Shown here: piece after piece, positions 1 to 8,012 of the stretch
Numbering within the stretch: the first letter of the stretch is position 1
How the letters are laid out: each line of letters opens with the position of its first letter
NCBI RefSeq assembly: GCF_039545135.1
Contig: NZ_BAABRU010000012.1
Coordinates: forward strand, 1-64,000
Source of the DNA: Herpetosiphon gulosus
GTDB taxonomy: Bacteria; Chloroflexota; Chloroflexia; Chloroflexales; Herpetosiphonaceae
Reading direction: 5' to 3'
DNA: 64,000 bases
Program-made: the position numbers and the translations under genes
The notes under the pieces: model-generated
Seen by the model: the letters and a program-made list of their open reading frames with translations, nothing else
Database searches by the model: none
What the model was told of the DNA's origin: nothing

Positions 1-11
1 TGGGCAAGGGC

Positions 12-88
12 TGGTATACTCGGCATACGACCTCGGTTTTGGTATCGGTTTGGTTTCAGCACCACCGAGTATACCAACCCGAGGTCGT
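12..88. repeat. two interleaved inverted repeats (pseudoknot-like order)
   Basis: A 12-bp arm at 12-23 (tggtatactcgg) is perfectly complementary to 65-76, and a 10-bp arm at 27-36 (acgacctcgg) is perfectly complementary to 79-88. The order is A-B-A'-B', so the two helices cannot nest; in RNA they would form a pseudoknot or two exclusive hairpins. No gene overlaps. Function unknown; it could also be a degenerate element end. Confidence 0.6.
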
Positions 89-117
89 TCTGTGAACATG
101 CGTTGTGCGTCCCTGTC

Positions 118-164
118 CGCCCTTAAACCTCGCGGGCGGGAGAGGGGGAGAGGGGGTGAGGGCA
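118..164. repeat. partial copy of GC-rich dispersed repeat
   Basis: This stretch (cgggcgggagagggggag followed by a gggtgaggg end) matches the right half of the longer palindromic repeats at 22227-22342 and 53133-53246. It lies in a 567-bp gene-free region that otherwise holds only the short repeats listed separately. Confidence 0.6.
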
Positions 165-277
165 TGCTGGCCGTTGTTAACGCGATAAACCATTACACAT
201 AGAACATAGAGCAAAGAACATAGTCAGAAATCAAAAGGCAAAAGAGCTAATATCTAATGCCGAGGTGCAGAGGGATG

Positions 278-312
278 TGAGGGGTCAGGGGTCAGGGATC
301 AGGGGTCAGGAA
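278..312. repeat. short tandem 'ggggtcagg' type repeats
   Basis: Several near-tandem copies of a (a/g)ggggtcaggg unit. The same unit recurs at 3777-3820 and, in the opposite sense (cctgacccct), at 465-472, 3926-3957 and 25484-25509. No coding potential. This is a low-complexity family dispersed between genes of this genome. Confidence 0.6.
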
Positions 313-390
313 ACACAATATCGAAACAGCAAGGAGCTTGGGGTTAGCAGCATAATCAAACTAATCTGTGGAATCTGTGGCTAAAAACTT

Positions 391-456
391 AACCTTCGCG
401 CTCTTCGCGTCATTCGTGGTTTCATTCTTCGTGTCCTTCGTGTCCTTCGTGGATCA
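391..456. repeat. dispersed 'cttcgtgtccttcgtgg' repeat
   Basis: Repeated ttcgtg-based units (ctcttcgcgtcattcgtgg, then cttcgtgtccttcgtgtcc) run up to 'ggatcaaa'. Related copies occur at 3886-3920, 20889-20966 and 25366-25395 in both orientations. It occurs only between genes here. Confidence 0.6.
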
Positions 457-567
457 AAACCTGACCCCTAAAAAACAGATTGACAATAAAAAGTTGGGCA
501 TGGTACAGTTTGTGATATGGTGATCACGATTGACCAGATCAATTGAATCGGCCAGGAGGAAAGAACG

Positions 568-1077
568 ATGGATGATTTGATTGAGGATTTACTTGCTCAT
601 CCCAAGGTGCTTGAAACCCGCAGCCACCTGCACCATGGGATTGCTAAATACGAACATTTGATGCGAGTTACGCGCTATTCTTACCGAATTGCTCGTTTGC
701 TCAAGGCTGATGTACGGGTTTGCGCTCGTGCTGCCTTACTGCATGATATCGATTCACGCTATGGCACGCTGGAAAATCATGGGGCGGTGGCCGCTCGCTG
801 GGCCGAAGAACAGGGCGAAGATTTTGCTGTCTGCCAAGCGATTATTGGCCATATGTACCCCATCGGCCCTGCTCCGATGACCCGCGAAGGCTGGATTTTA
901 TCGCTGGCCGATAAAGCGGCCTCGTTGGCTGATCTAACAGCCTATGTGCGGGGCTTGGTCAATGGCCGCTCGCAACAAACCAAACGCGAACTCCAAGCCA
1001 GCGATCCCTTCTATCGCCCGCGCCGCAAGCCCAAACGCCGCGAACAACTGCGCAAAATGCTCGATCTTGATGTTTAG
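568..1077 (+). CDS. HD-domain protein, probable phosphohydrolase
   Basis: A 169-residue protein with an HD-type metal site: an upstream histidine near residue 23 (SHLHHG), the HD doublet in LLHDID (about 59-60), and further histidines in ENHGAVAARW and IIGHMYP. This is the pattern of HD hydrolases (YfbR/HDIG-like) acting on nucleotides or phosphoesters. The C-terminus is basic (RPRRKPKRREQLRK). An aggagga ribosome site about 8 nt before the ATG supports the start. It stands alone, with repeats upstream. The substrate cannot be told from sequence. Confidence 0.8.
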   Translation: MDDLIEDLLAHPKVLETRSHLHHGIAKYEHLMRVTRYSYRIARLLKADVRVCARAALLHDIDSRYGTLENHGAVAARWAEEQGEDFAVCQAIIGHMYPIGPAPMTREGWILSLADKAASLADLTAYVRGLVNGRSQQTKRELQASDPFYRPRRKPKRREQLRKMLDLDV

Positions 1078-1195
1078 TTGATCACCAGCATAACCCTTGA
1101 CGATGATTGTGTAACAGTTTTGTTGCACAATTTTTGTTTAATGAAGGCATTTTTGCTCTATCCTATTCCTGTGCAATTTAGCAGTAGGTAGTTCA

Positions 1196-1684
1196 ATGTA
1201 TTTTGTTCCTCAACAGAGACAAAATTTGCCAGTTAAATCAATTGTTCGATTTATATTAAAAAATACGCTAATCACTTCACTAATTACATCTATTCCTATC
1301 GGATTTTTAATGGTCTACGTAAATAAATATATTCTATCAATATTTATGTTTATTTATTGTATGTATCTGTATATTCCAGTCGGATTAGTTGTCGTAACCA
1401 CGCATATAGTGTTGACAACGTTTTGTGTAAAACTGATTGGCGATACCAATAGGAAACAGTTAACCATCATTTGTGGAATTATTGGTATGCTGTTATTGAT
1501 TGGTGTCTATCTCTATCGGCCATTTGTGCAACCACATATGGGGGCAGAATTAGTCGTCGTGAGTATGTATATTGGTGGATTAATTATTCCAGCAATGATT
1601 CAAATCGGCTCGGTTATCTGGCATATATGGCATGATCCTGACCCATGGGATCTATTGGGAGTATTGCATCAACCAACTGTTTAA
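1196..1684 (+). CDS. small integral membrane protein, unknown function
   Basis: A 162-residue, AT-rich ORF whose translation is dominated by hydrophobic stretches. There are about four candidate membrane helices, roughly residues 25-45, 48-70, 85-105 and 118-142, with basic residues at the N-terminus (RQNLPVKSIVRF). No family was recognised. Base composition is clearly more AT-rich than the flanking genes, which may mean recent acquisition or relaxed constraint. No strong Shine-Dalgarno precedes the ATG, so the start is less certain. Confidence 0.6.
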   Translation: MYFVPQQRQNLPVKSIVRFILKNTLITSLITSIPIGFLMVYVNKYILSIFMFIYCMYLYIPVGLVVVTTHIVLTTFCVKLIGDTNRKQLTIICGIIGMLLLIGVYLYRPFVQPHMGAELVVVSMYIGGLIIPAMIQIGSVIWHIWHDPDPWDLLGVLHQPTV

Positions 1685-1808
1685 GATAGCTTGATGCCTG
1701 TTTGAACAGAACTTAATATTTTTGACCGAATCTCGTGAGCGGCGTATTATAGCACTATATGCTTGGATCAAACATCCAGCATATCAGTGTTTTAGGAGGA
1801 TAGAGTTT

Positions 1809-3710
1809 ATGCGTTTGCTACGTGCGTTCGCGTTGTTGCTATTGGTGGCAGTTTTGGCTCCGCTCGGCTTACAGAGTGGGGTTGTAAGTGCCCAAAATGA
1901 GCAACGCACGGTCACTATTTTGGAAACCAGCGATATCCACGGTAATTTAATGGCCTGGGATTACTACACCAACAAGCCTGCCGAATGGGGCATGACCAAG
2001 GTCGCAACCCTCATCAAACAAGAACGGGCGATCGATCCCAATCTCTTGTTGGTCGATAATGGCGATACGATTCAAGGCACGCCTTTGACCTACTACTACA
2101 ATGTGATCGACCAAAATGCCGCGCATCCTATGGCTGCGGTGTTTAATGCGCTCAAATATGATGTTTCATCGTTGGGTAACCACGAATTCAACTATGGGAT
2201 GGATGTGCTGAATCGCTATATCAGCCAAGCTCAATACCCAGTAATGAGCGCCAACGTGCGCAAAAGCGATGGGAGCGAAGCCTTCAAGCCCTACATGATT
2301 AAGGATGTAAACGGCGTGAAAGTGGGCTTTTTGGCCTTGACCACGCCAACCGTGCCAACTTGGGAAAAACCCGCGAATATTGCAGGCCTACAATTCGCCG
2401 ATCCGGTAGAAGTTGCTAAGCAATATGTGCCGCAAATTCGTGCTGAAGGTGCGCATATCGTGGTGCTGCTGCAACACACGGGCTGGGAAAAACAGCCTGC
2501 CGAAGCGACCAAACCCGAAGCATGGCTAACTGACCCCAGCACTTGGCGCGATACTGGCTCGTTGCCAGGTGAAAACGTTTCAATTAAACTCGCCCAAGAA
2601 GTGCCTGGTGTTGACGTGATTTTGACTGGTCACTCACACTTGAGCGTGCCCAAGGCAGTGATCAACAATGTGCTGTTGATTGAGCCATCGTATTGGGGCC
2701 GCGCTTTGGGCAAAGTGACGATTACCGTCGAGAAAAATGGCGATAGTTGGAATGTGATCAACAAAGATTCAATCAATATTTCAGTGACCAATGTTGCCGA
2801 AGATCAAGAGATCAAAGCCTTGGTACAACCGTATCACGACCAGACCTTGAGCTATATCAGCCAACCAGTTGGTACTGCTAGTGCCGAATTTGCTGGCGGC
2901 CCCAAGGCGCGTTATCGTGATAGCGCTTTGGCCGATTTGATCAACAATGTTCAAAAGCAAGCCGCTGCTGATGCAGGCTACCCCGTTGATCTCTCGTTGG
3001 CGGCAATTTTTACCGATGGCGGGATGATTCCAGCGGGCCAAATTACCCTACGCGATGCCTACAGCATTTATATTTACGATAACACGCTGTATGTGATGGA
3101 AATTAATGGTGATATTTTGCGCCGCGCGTTGGAGCGTAACGCCGAATATTTCCGCCAGCTTGACCCCAATGCCTTGCCCAGCGATCCCAAGGCGGTAGTC
3201 AATGATAATGCCCGCGATTACAACTGGGATTTATACACCGACATCGAATATACTTACGATTTGACCAAGCCAGCTGGCCAGCGTGTGACCAAATTGCAAC
3301 TGAATGGGGTTGATATTACGCCTGAGCAAACTTTGCGCATTGCAATCAACAACTATCGAGCTGGTGGTGGCGGGGGTTTTGCGATGTTCCGCGAAGGCAA
3401 AATTATCTATCAATCGACCAGTGAAATTCGCGATTTGATCGCTGAATCAGTCAAAAATGCTGGCACAATTGATCCAGCAGTGGTGAATAAAGTTAATTTT
3501 ACCCTTGTACCCGATTTGTATGCTCACTATTTTGGCAATGCCAGCCAACCGACTGCTACGCCAGTGCCAGCAGTTCCAACTGCTACTCCAGCGCCAGGTG
3601 TGCCAATCACCTTGCCTGATACCAGTGGCAACCAACCAACCTATGCTTGGGTTTGGGCGCTAGTGGCAATGGCCTTGTTGGCCTTGGGCCTCGTTGTACG
3701 TCGCAATTAA
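1809..3710 (+). CDS. secreted 5'-nucleotidase / 2',3'-cyclic phosphodiesterase (CpdB/UshA family), C-terminally anchored
   Basis: A calcineurin-like metallophosphatase: metal-binding motifs ETSDIHGN, VDNGDTIQG, SLGNHEFNYG and LTGHSHLS, followed by a 5'-nucleotidase C-terminal domain (YRDSALADLINN, FTDGGMIPAGQIT, YDNTLYVMEINGD). It should hydrolyse extracellular nucleotides or cyclic nucleotides for phosphate/nucleoside recovery. The ATG at 1809 is chosen over an upstream TTG in the same frame because aggagga lies 8 nt before it and the protein then begins with a signal peptide (MRLLRAFALLLL ... VSAQ). The C-terminus has a Thr/Pro-rich linker, an LPDTSG motif, one membrane helix and RRN, i.e. 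an LPXTG-like cell-surface anchor. Confidence 0.9.
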   Translation: MRLLRAFALLLLVAVLAPLGLQSGVVSAQNEQRTVTILETSDIHGNLMAWDYYTNKPAEWGMTKVATLIKQERAIDPNLLLVDNGDTIQGTPLTYYYNVIDQNAAHPMAAVFNALKYDVSSLGNHEFNYGMDVLNRYISQAQYPVMSANVRKSDGSEAFKPYMIKDVNGVKVGFLALTTPTVPTWEKPANIAGLQFADPVEVAKQYVPQIRAEGAHIVVLLQHTGWEKQPAEATKPEAWLTDPSTWRDTGSLPGENVSIKLAQEVPGVDVILTGHSHLSVPKAVINNVLLIEPSYWGRALGKVTITVEKNGDSWNVINKDSINISVTNVAEDQEIKALVQPYHDQTLSYISQPVGTASAEFAGGPKARYRDSALADLINNVQKQAAADAGYPVDLSLAAIFTDGGMIPAGQITLRDAYSIYIYDNTLYVMEINGDILRRALERNAEYFRQLDPNALPSDPKAVVNDNARDYNWDLYTDIEYTYDLTKPAGQRVTKLQLNGVDITPEQTLRIAINNYRAGGGGGFAMFREGKIIYQSTSEIRDLIAESVKNAGTIDPAVVNKVNFTLVPDLYAHYFGNASQPTATPVPAVPTATPAPGVPITLPDTSGNQPTYAWVWALVAMALLALGLVVRRN

Positions 3711-3957
3711 AGTCAAAGGGCAGAAGGCGAAATTCAAAAGAAGGAGCAGGTTTTAACGCAGAGTCGCAGAGATGATAGGGGTCAGGGGCTAGGTATCAGG
3801 AGGGGCTAGGTATCAGGGGACAGACTATAGGGGCAATCGTTTAGGATTGTGGGTTCTGACTCCTGAACCCTGGCCGCTGTTCCCTCGCCTTTCGTGCTCT
3901 TCGTGTACTTCGTGGATCAAACAACTGGCCCCTAGCCCCTGATCACTGACCCCTCGT
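3711..3957. repeat. intergenic repeat cluster
   Basis: The gap between the nucleotidase and the dehydrogenase holds 'aggggtcagg/ggggctaggtatcagg' repeats (3777-3820), a ttcgtgctcttcgtgtacttcgtgg copy (about 3886-3916) and inverted 'cctagcccctgatcactgaccc' units (3926-3957). The same families occur at 278-456 and 25366-25510. No gene is visible. Confidence 0.6.
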
Positions 3958-4095
3958 ATGCATTGCCTTCGCATACGATCATCGGCTATAATCAGCGCTA
4001 CACTACACATTGCCGCACTTCACTATTTTTACTACATAAATTCAAGCGCGATTAATCAACCTCCGGTTCGCTGGGCTTGCAATGAGGATTCAGGT

Positions 4096-6171
4096 ATGAA
4101 AGAAGTAGTCTGTATCACGCTCGGACGTTCGCGGCGTGACTTTAGCTTTACAACAACGCTGTTGGGCGAAGAGCTACGGGTGCGTCGCATTGGAGCCGAT
4201 GGCGATGTCGAACGGGTCAAGCAACTGATTCGTGAGCACGATGGCAAGGTTGATGCAATTGCGCTTGGTGGCGTAATTGCTCATTTTCGCGTTGGCAAAT
4301 CCAGCTATCAACATAACCAAGCCTATACGATTGTTAATCAAGCACGGGTTACGCCAACCGCCGATGGGGTACTGCTTAAATCGACCCTCGAACGTTGGAC
4401 GGTCGCTCAGGCGGTGTCGCGTGAGCCAGGCCGCTTCAACTATCGCCGTGTTTTGGTCTTTTCAGGGATTGAACGCTATTCTTTGGCCGAATCACTGAGC
4501 GGCTACAATGTTGATTTGCGTTTTGCTGATCCCAAGGTGCATTATGGTTTGCCCTTCACACTGAGTTCGCTCAGCCAACTGGAGCGCTACGCCAAATTTG
4601 CCATGCCCGATTTGGCCAAAAAGCCTTATCGGCGAATTCACCCGATTGGCAAGGGCGCGACCCACGATAGCCGCCTTGAAAAAGATTGCGCTTGGGCTGA
4701 TGTGTTGGCTGGCGATTTTGCCTTTATTCGGCGCTATGCCCCGCAAGATCTGCGAGGACGCACAATTTTGACTGACGATCCTTCGCCTGCTGAAATTGAA
4801 GATTTGCGCCAGCGTGGAGCACATACCTTAATTACCCTCACGCCCAAAATTAGCGAAGAACACCCATTTGTTTCGGCAGATGTGCTCGAGGCCATGATTT
4901 TGGCCGTCACAGGCAAGCGAACGCTTGATGAAGCAACGGTCTTGCAAATTACCGCTGATGCCAATTGGGAGCCGCACATCCAGCGTTTGACCAACGACGA
5001 AGAATTAGAAAAATTTGCCTTTGTGATTCACCCGCTCTCAACCAAATTTATTTATAAAGATCCCCGCTTCAAAGTCTTCAAATTTGTGCCCCAACGTTGG
5101 GTCGAACGCGCTATGGCCCACTTGCCACCACTCTATCTCTCACGCATGAAGGGCATCAAATCAACTGGTACAGGCAAGGAGATCGAAGGCATTTTGCTGA
5201 CTTTGGGCGCTACACCCCGCGAATTGATGCGCCGTCCAACCGCCTTTACCTATCGCCGCTTGATCAAAGCTGCCCGCATGGCCGAACGCATGGGCGCGAA
5301 GCTGATGGGCTTGGGGGCATTTACCTCGGTGGTTGGCGATGCTGGGATCACGGTTGCCCAAAAATCCGATATTGGCATCACCTCAGGTAACTCGTTGACC
5401 GTGGCCGCCACCCTTGAAGCCGCCAAACAAGCGGTCATTCTCATGGGCGGTCGGGTTGATCAAGGCACGGCAGTGGTGATCGGGGCAACTGGCTCGATTG
5501 GCGCAGTTTGTTCGCGTTTGTTGGCTCAAGCGATTGGCGATGTGGTGTTGATTGCGCCGCGACCTGAGCGCTTGATTGCCTTGAAAAAACAAATTGAGGC
5601 TGAAACGCCCAACGCCAAAGTAACGATTGCCACCAAAGCCGACGATTATGTTGGTAGCGCCGACTTAATTGTTACTACGACCACCGCCCTCAACACCAAA
5701 ATTGTCGATATTGAGCGTTTGAAGCCAGGCGCGGTGGTCTGTGATGTGGCGCGACCGCCTGATATCAAAGAAGATGAAGCCGCTAAACGCCCCGATGTGT
5801 TGGTGATCGAATCGGGCGAAATTACCTTACCCGGCGAGGTTGATTTTGGCTTTGATATTGGTTTGCCGCCAGGCACAGCCTATGCATGTCTCTCGGAGAC
5901 GGCTTTGTTGGCGCTTGATGGCAAGTTTGAAGACTACACGCTTGGCCGTAACATCGAAATGGATCGGGTCAAGGAGATGTATCGTTTATTCAAAAAGCAT
6001 GGCCTGAAATTAGCAGGCCTGCGCACCTTCGACCAATATGTCACCCCCGAAATGGTCGCCGAAAAGCGCCGCCTAGCCGATCAGCGTCGCCATGAGCTTG
6101 GCTTGCCAGTGACCACCGAAGCCGAAACCCTCGCCAGCGAAATGCCGCTGGAAGTTGGCGGCTCCAACTAA
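4096..6171 (+). CDS. acyl-ACP reductase-like / shikimate dehydrogenase-like NAD(P)-dependent dehydrogenase with extra N-terminal domain
   Basis: A 691-residue protein. The C-terminal ~340 residues resemble cyanobacterial long-chain acyl-ACP reductase (COG5322): a conserved segment with MGLGAFTSVVGDAG, a Rossmann nucleotide site (VVIGATGSIGAVCSRLLA), then GTAYACLSETALLALDG and LGRNIEMDRVKEMYRLFKKHG. The N-terminal ~340 residues are not in the cyanobacterial enzyme and I do not recognise them. The ATG at 4096 (MKEVVCITLG) is preferred over an in-frame ATG at 3958, because the upstream 46 codons translate repeat-derived DNA and a gaggattcagg site precedes 4096. No aldehyde-deformylating oxygenase lies nearby. 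The reaction (fatty acyl thioester to aldehyde) is inference from the family. Confidence 0.7.
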   Translation: MKEVVCITLGRSRRDFSFTTTLLGEELRVRRIGADGDVERVKQLIREHDGKVDAIALGGVIAHFRVGKSSYQHNQAYTIVNQARVTPTADGVLLKSTLERWTVAQAVSREPGRFNYRRVLVFSGIERYSLAESLSGYNVDLRFADPKVHYGLPFTLSSLSQLERYAKFAMPDLAKKPYRRIHPIGKGATHDSRLEKDCAWADVLAGDFAFIRRYAPQDLRGRTILTDDPSPAEIEDLRQRGAHTLITLTPKISEEHPFVSADVLEAMILAVTGKRTLDEATVLQITADANWEPHIQRLTNDEELEKFAFVIHPLSTKFIYKDPRFKVFKFVPQRWVERAMAHLPPLYLSRMKGIKSTGTGKEIEGILLTLGATPRELMRRPTAFTYRRLIKAARMAERMGAKLMGLGAFTSVVGDAGITVAQKSDIGITSGNSLTVAATLEAAKQAVILMGGRVDQGTAVVIGATGSIGAVCSRLLAQAIGDVVLIAPRPERLIALKKQIEAETPNAKVTIATKADDYVGSADLIVTTTTALNTKIVDIERLKPGAVVCDVARPPDIKEDEAAKRPDVLVIESGEITLPGEVDFGFDIGLPPGTAYACLSETALLALDGKFEDYTLGRNIEMDRVKEMYRLFKKHGLKLAGLRTFDQYVTPEMVAEKRRLADQRRHELGLPVTTEAETLASEMPLEVGGSN

Positions 6172-6179
6172 ATCAATCC

Positions 6180-6214
6180 AACGGCGTGAGCTTCGTGCTT
6201 GCGCCGTTGCTTTT
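6180..6214 (+). terminator. probable rho-independent terminator
   Basis: The arms aacggcg (6180-6186) and cgccgtt (6202-6208) form a 7-bp stem followed by gctttt, 9 bp after the dehydrogenase stop codon. Confidence 0.6.
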
Positions 6215-6331
6215 GCCCCTTGCAACGCCTCATTGCTCCCAACGTATCATTCTCTCTTTCTTGAAATCGGCGATGCAAAATAATAATTTCTATGAATTGA
6301 TAACGACGAAAACTAGATAAAGGACTTCGTT

Positions 6332-7693
6332 ATGTTTAATATCAATGGAACACCGTACTATTATGACCGTAATATAAGCCGTTTACTATCTACTATACAA
6401 AGCCGTATTTCTGATTTACGAACATCAGGGAAACTTTCTAAAGAGTCACTTAAACATATATCTAATTACTTTAAAATAAAAAATATATACCATTCAAATG
6501 CTATAGAAGGTAATATGCTTGATTATGGTGAGACAAGATTAGTAGTTGAACAAGGTTTAACTATATCAGGTAAGCCATTAAAAGATAGTATTGAGGCGGT
6601 AAATCTTTCTCACGCATTAGATTTTTTTATGGATATAGCAGGTAATTCAAATGAAAAAATAAAAATATCTGATATTAAGCAAATTCATTCACTTATATTG
6701 AAGGATATAAGTGAAGAAGCTGGTATGTTTAGAGTTTCTAATGTTGAAATATCAGGATCTAATTTTACACCACCTTCTTTTCTTCAAATTCAATCTGAGA
6801 TTGATAATTTTTCGAAATGGTTGGATAACATTGAATTTAATGATTATTCAATAAATCCAATTATTTTATCTGCTATAGCCCATGCTTGGTTTGTTTATAT
6901 ACATCCATTTATTGATGGAAATGGAAGAACTGCGAGAATTATAATGAATTTAATATTAATTAAATTTGGGTATCCTATTGCGATTATTACTAAAGATGAT
7001 AGAATCAGATATTATGATGCTTTAGAAAATACACAATCTAGTGATTTAACCGCATTTATATCTTTGATAACTGATTCAGTTGATGAGAGCCTAGAAGAAT
7101 ATTATAAAGCAGCCTATGATCAAAGAGAGAAAGATGAGTGGGCAAGGTTATTGATGGATAAAGTAAATAGTAGAGAGGATATGAAAATAAAAAATGAATT
7201 TGAGATATGGCGAAGTTCAATGAATTTATTGCAAGGCTATGTACGAAATCTTACAGAATCAATAAATGATGCATCTGATTCGAAATCTATAAAAATATAC
7301 TTTAATCATTATGATATAATAGAACTCGAAAAATATATTCTGTTAAAACAAAAAAAGACAACTAAAAGGACATGGTTTTTTAAGATAACTATCTTATATA
7401 ATGGAATTGATAGAAGATATCTATTTTTCTTTGGGTTTTCTAGTATTACACTAAGTAATCATACAGGTAATAGTGTTACTGTACATGTTGCATATGAAAC
7501 TGATCCGTTTCACTATGAAAAAATAGAACATCTTAATATACCACTGCTACCTGATCTTATTGAAATAGGATATTCTACTAATGATGAAGATTTTATTTGT
7601 AGATTTAAAGACGGTACAATAAGTCATTTGAAAGTTGAATCATTTGGTAAGGATTTTATCAGAAAAGCGATTGAGCATGCTATTTCCATGTAA
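6332..7693 (+). CDS. Fic-domain protein (predicted AMP-transferase) with unknown C-terminal domain
   Basis: The protein has 453 residues. The Fic catalytic motif HPFIDGNGRTAR is intact at 191-202, with the catalytic His191 and the phosphate-anchoring GNGR loop. An N-terminal inhibitory helix motif (HSNAIEGN, about 54-61) matches the class II autoinhibitory (S/T)xxxE(G/N) pattern. Fic proteins usually transfer AMP from ATP to a target protein. Residues 260-453 form a separate beta-rich-looking region that I cannot assign. The gene is strikingly AT-rich (poly-A/T codons throughout) against roughly 50% GC neighbours, a strong sign of transfer. Its stop lies 12 bp before the start codon of the IS-disrupted zinc-ribbon gene in the reconstructed empty site. 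No antitoxin partner is visible. Confidence 0.9.
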   Translation: MFNINGTPYYYDRNISRLLSTIQSRISDLRTSGKLSKESLKHISNYFKIKNIYHSNAIEGNMLDYGETRLVVEQGLTISGKPLKDSIEAVNLSHALDFFMDIAGNSNEKIKISDIKQIHSLILKDISEEAGMFRVSNVEISGSNFTPPSFLQIQSEIDNFSKWLDNIEFNDYSINPIILSAIAHAWFVYIHPFIDGNGRTARIIMNLILIKFGYPIAIITKDDRIRYYDALENTQSSDLTAFISLITDSVDESLEEYYKAAYDQREKDEWARLLMDKVNSREDMKIKNEFEIWRSSMNLLQGYVRNLTESINDASDSKSIKIYFNHYDIIELEKYILLKQKKTTKRTWFFKITILYNGIDRRYLFFFGFSSITLSNHTGNSVTVHVAYETDPFHYEKIEHLNIPLLPDLIEIGYSTNDEDFICRFKDGTISHLKVESFGKDFIRKAIEHAISM

Positions 7694-8012
7694 GAGAGAT
7701 TGTTTATACGGAACGCCGCAAAACACCCCGCCCCAAGACCCATGTGGTGGGTTCCCCGCGCGGGATGAATGCGTGCTAGTTCTATCTGAGAGCAATTAAA
7801 GAGAGAAATAGGCTGTCTCGTGAATATCAATCGGCTAAAACATCCTTGCGGTGGATGGGTTTCGCGCATTCCTACTACTGAAACGCCGCCATTTTTGGGG
7901 TAGTGGACGCTGGACAGACGGTTGCCGGGTACCCGCTGGGTGATGGTTCGGCGGGAACGGTTTCCGCTCAAACCATCGCTATGGATATCGCCAACCAAAA
8001 GGAAGTCTAATC

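Noticed and set aside
278-312. Short repeats as a CRISPR array
   Set aside because: The repeat units are adjacent with no unique spacers of constant length.
3958-4095. 46-codon N-terminal extension of the dehydrogenase
   Set aside because: It translates intergenic repeat-rich DNA and lacks a ribosome site; MKEVVCITLG at 4096 has both.
7708-7790. C-terminal remnant of a second tnpB in the left end of the element
   Set aside because: A frame reading ERRKTPRPKTHVVGSPRG looks faintly like a TnpB tail, but it is too short to distinguish from the element's own left end.
7624-7998. 124-residue minus-strand ORF
   Set aside because: It spans the end of the Fic gene and the left end of the IS; no ribosome site or family signal.
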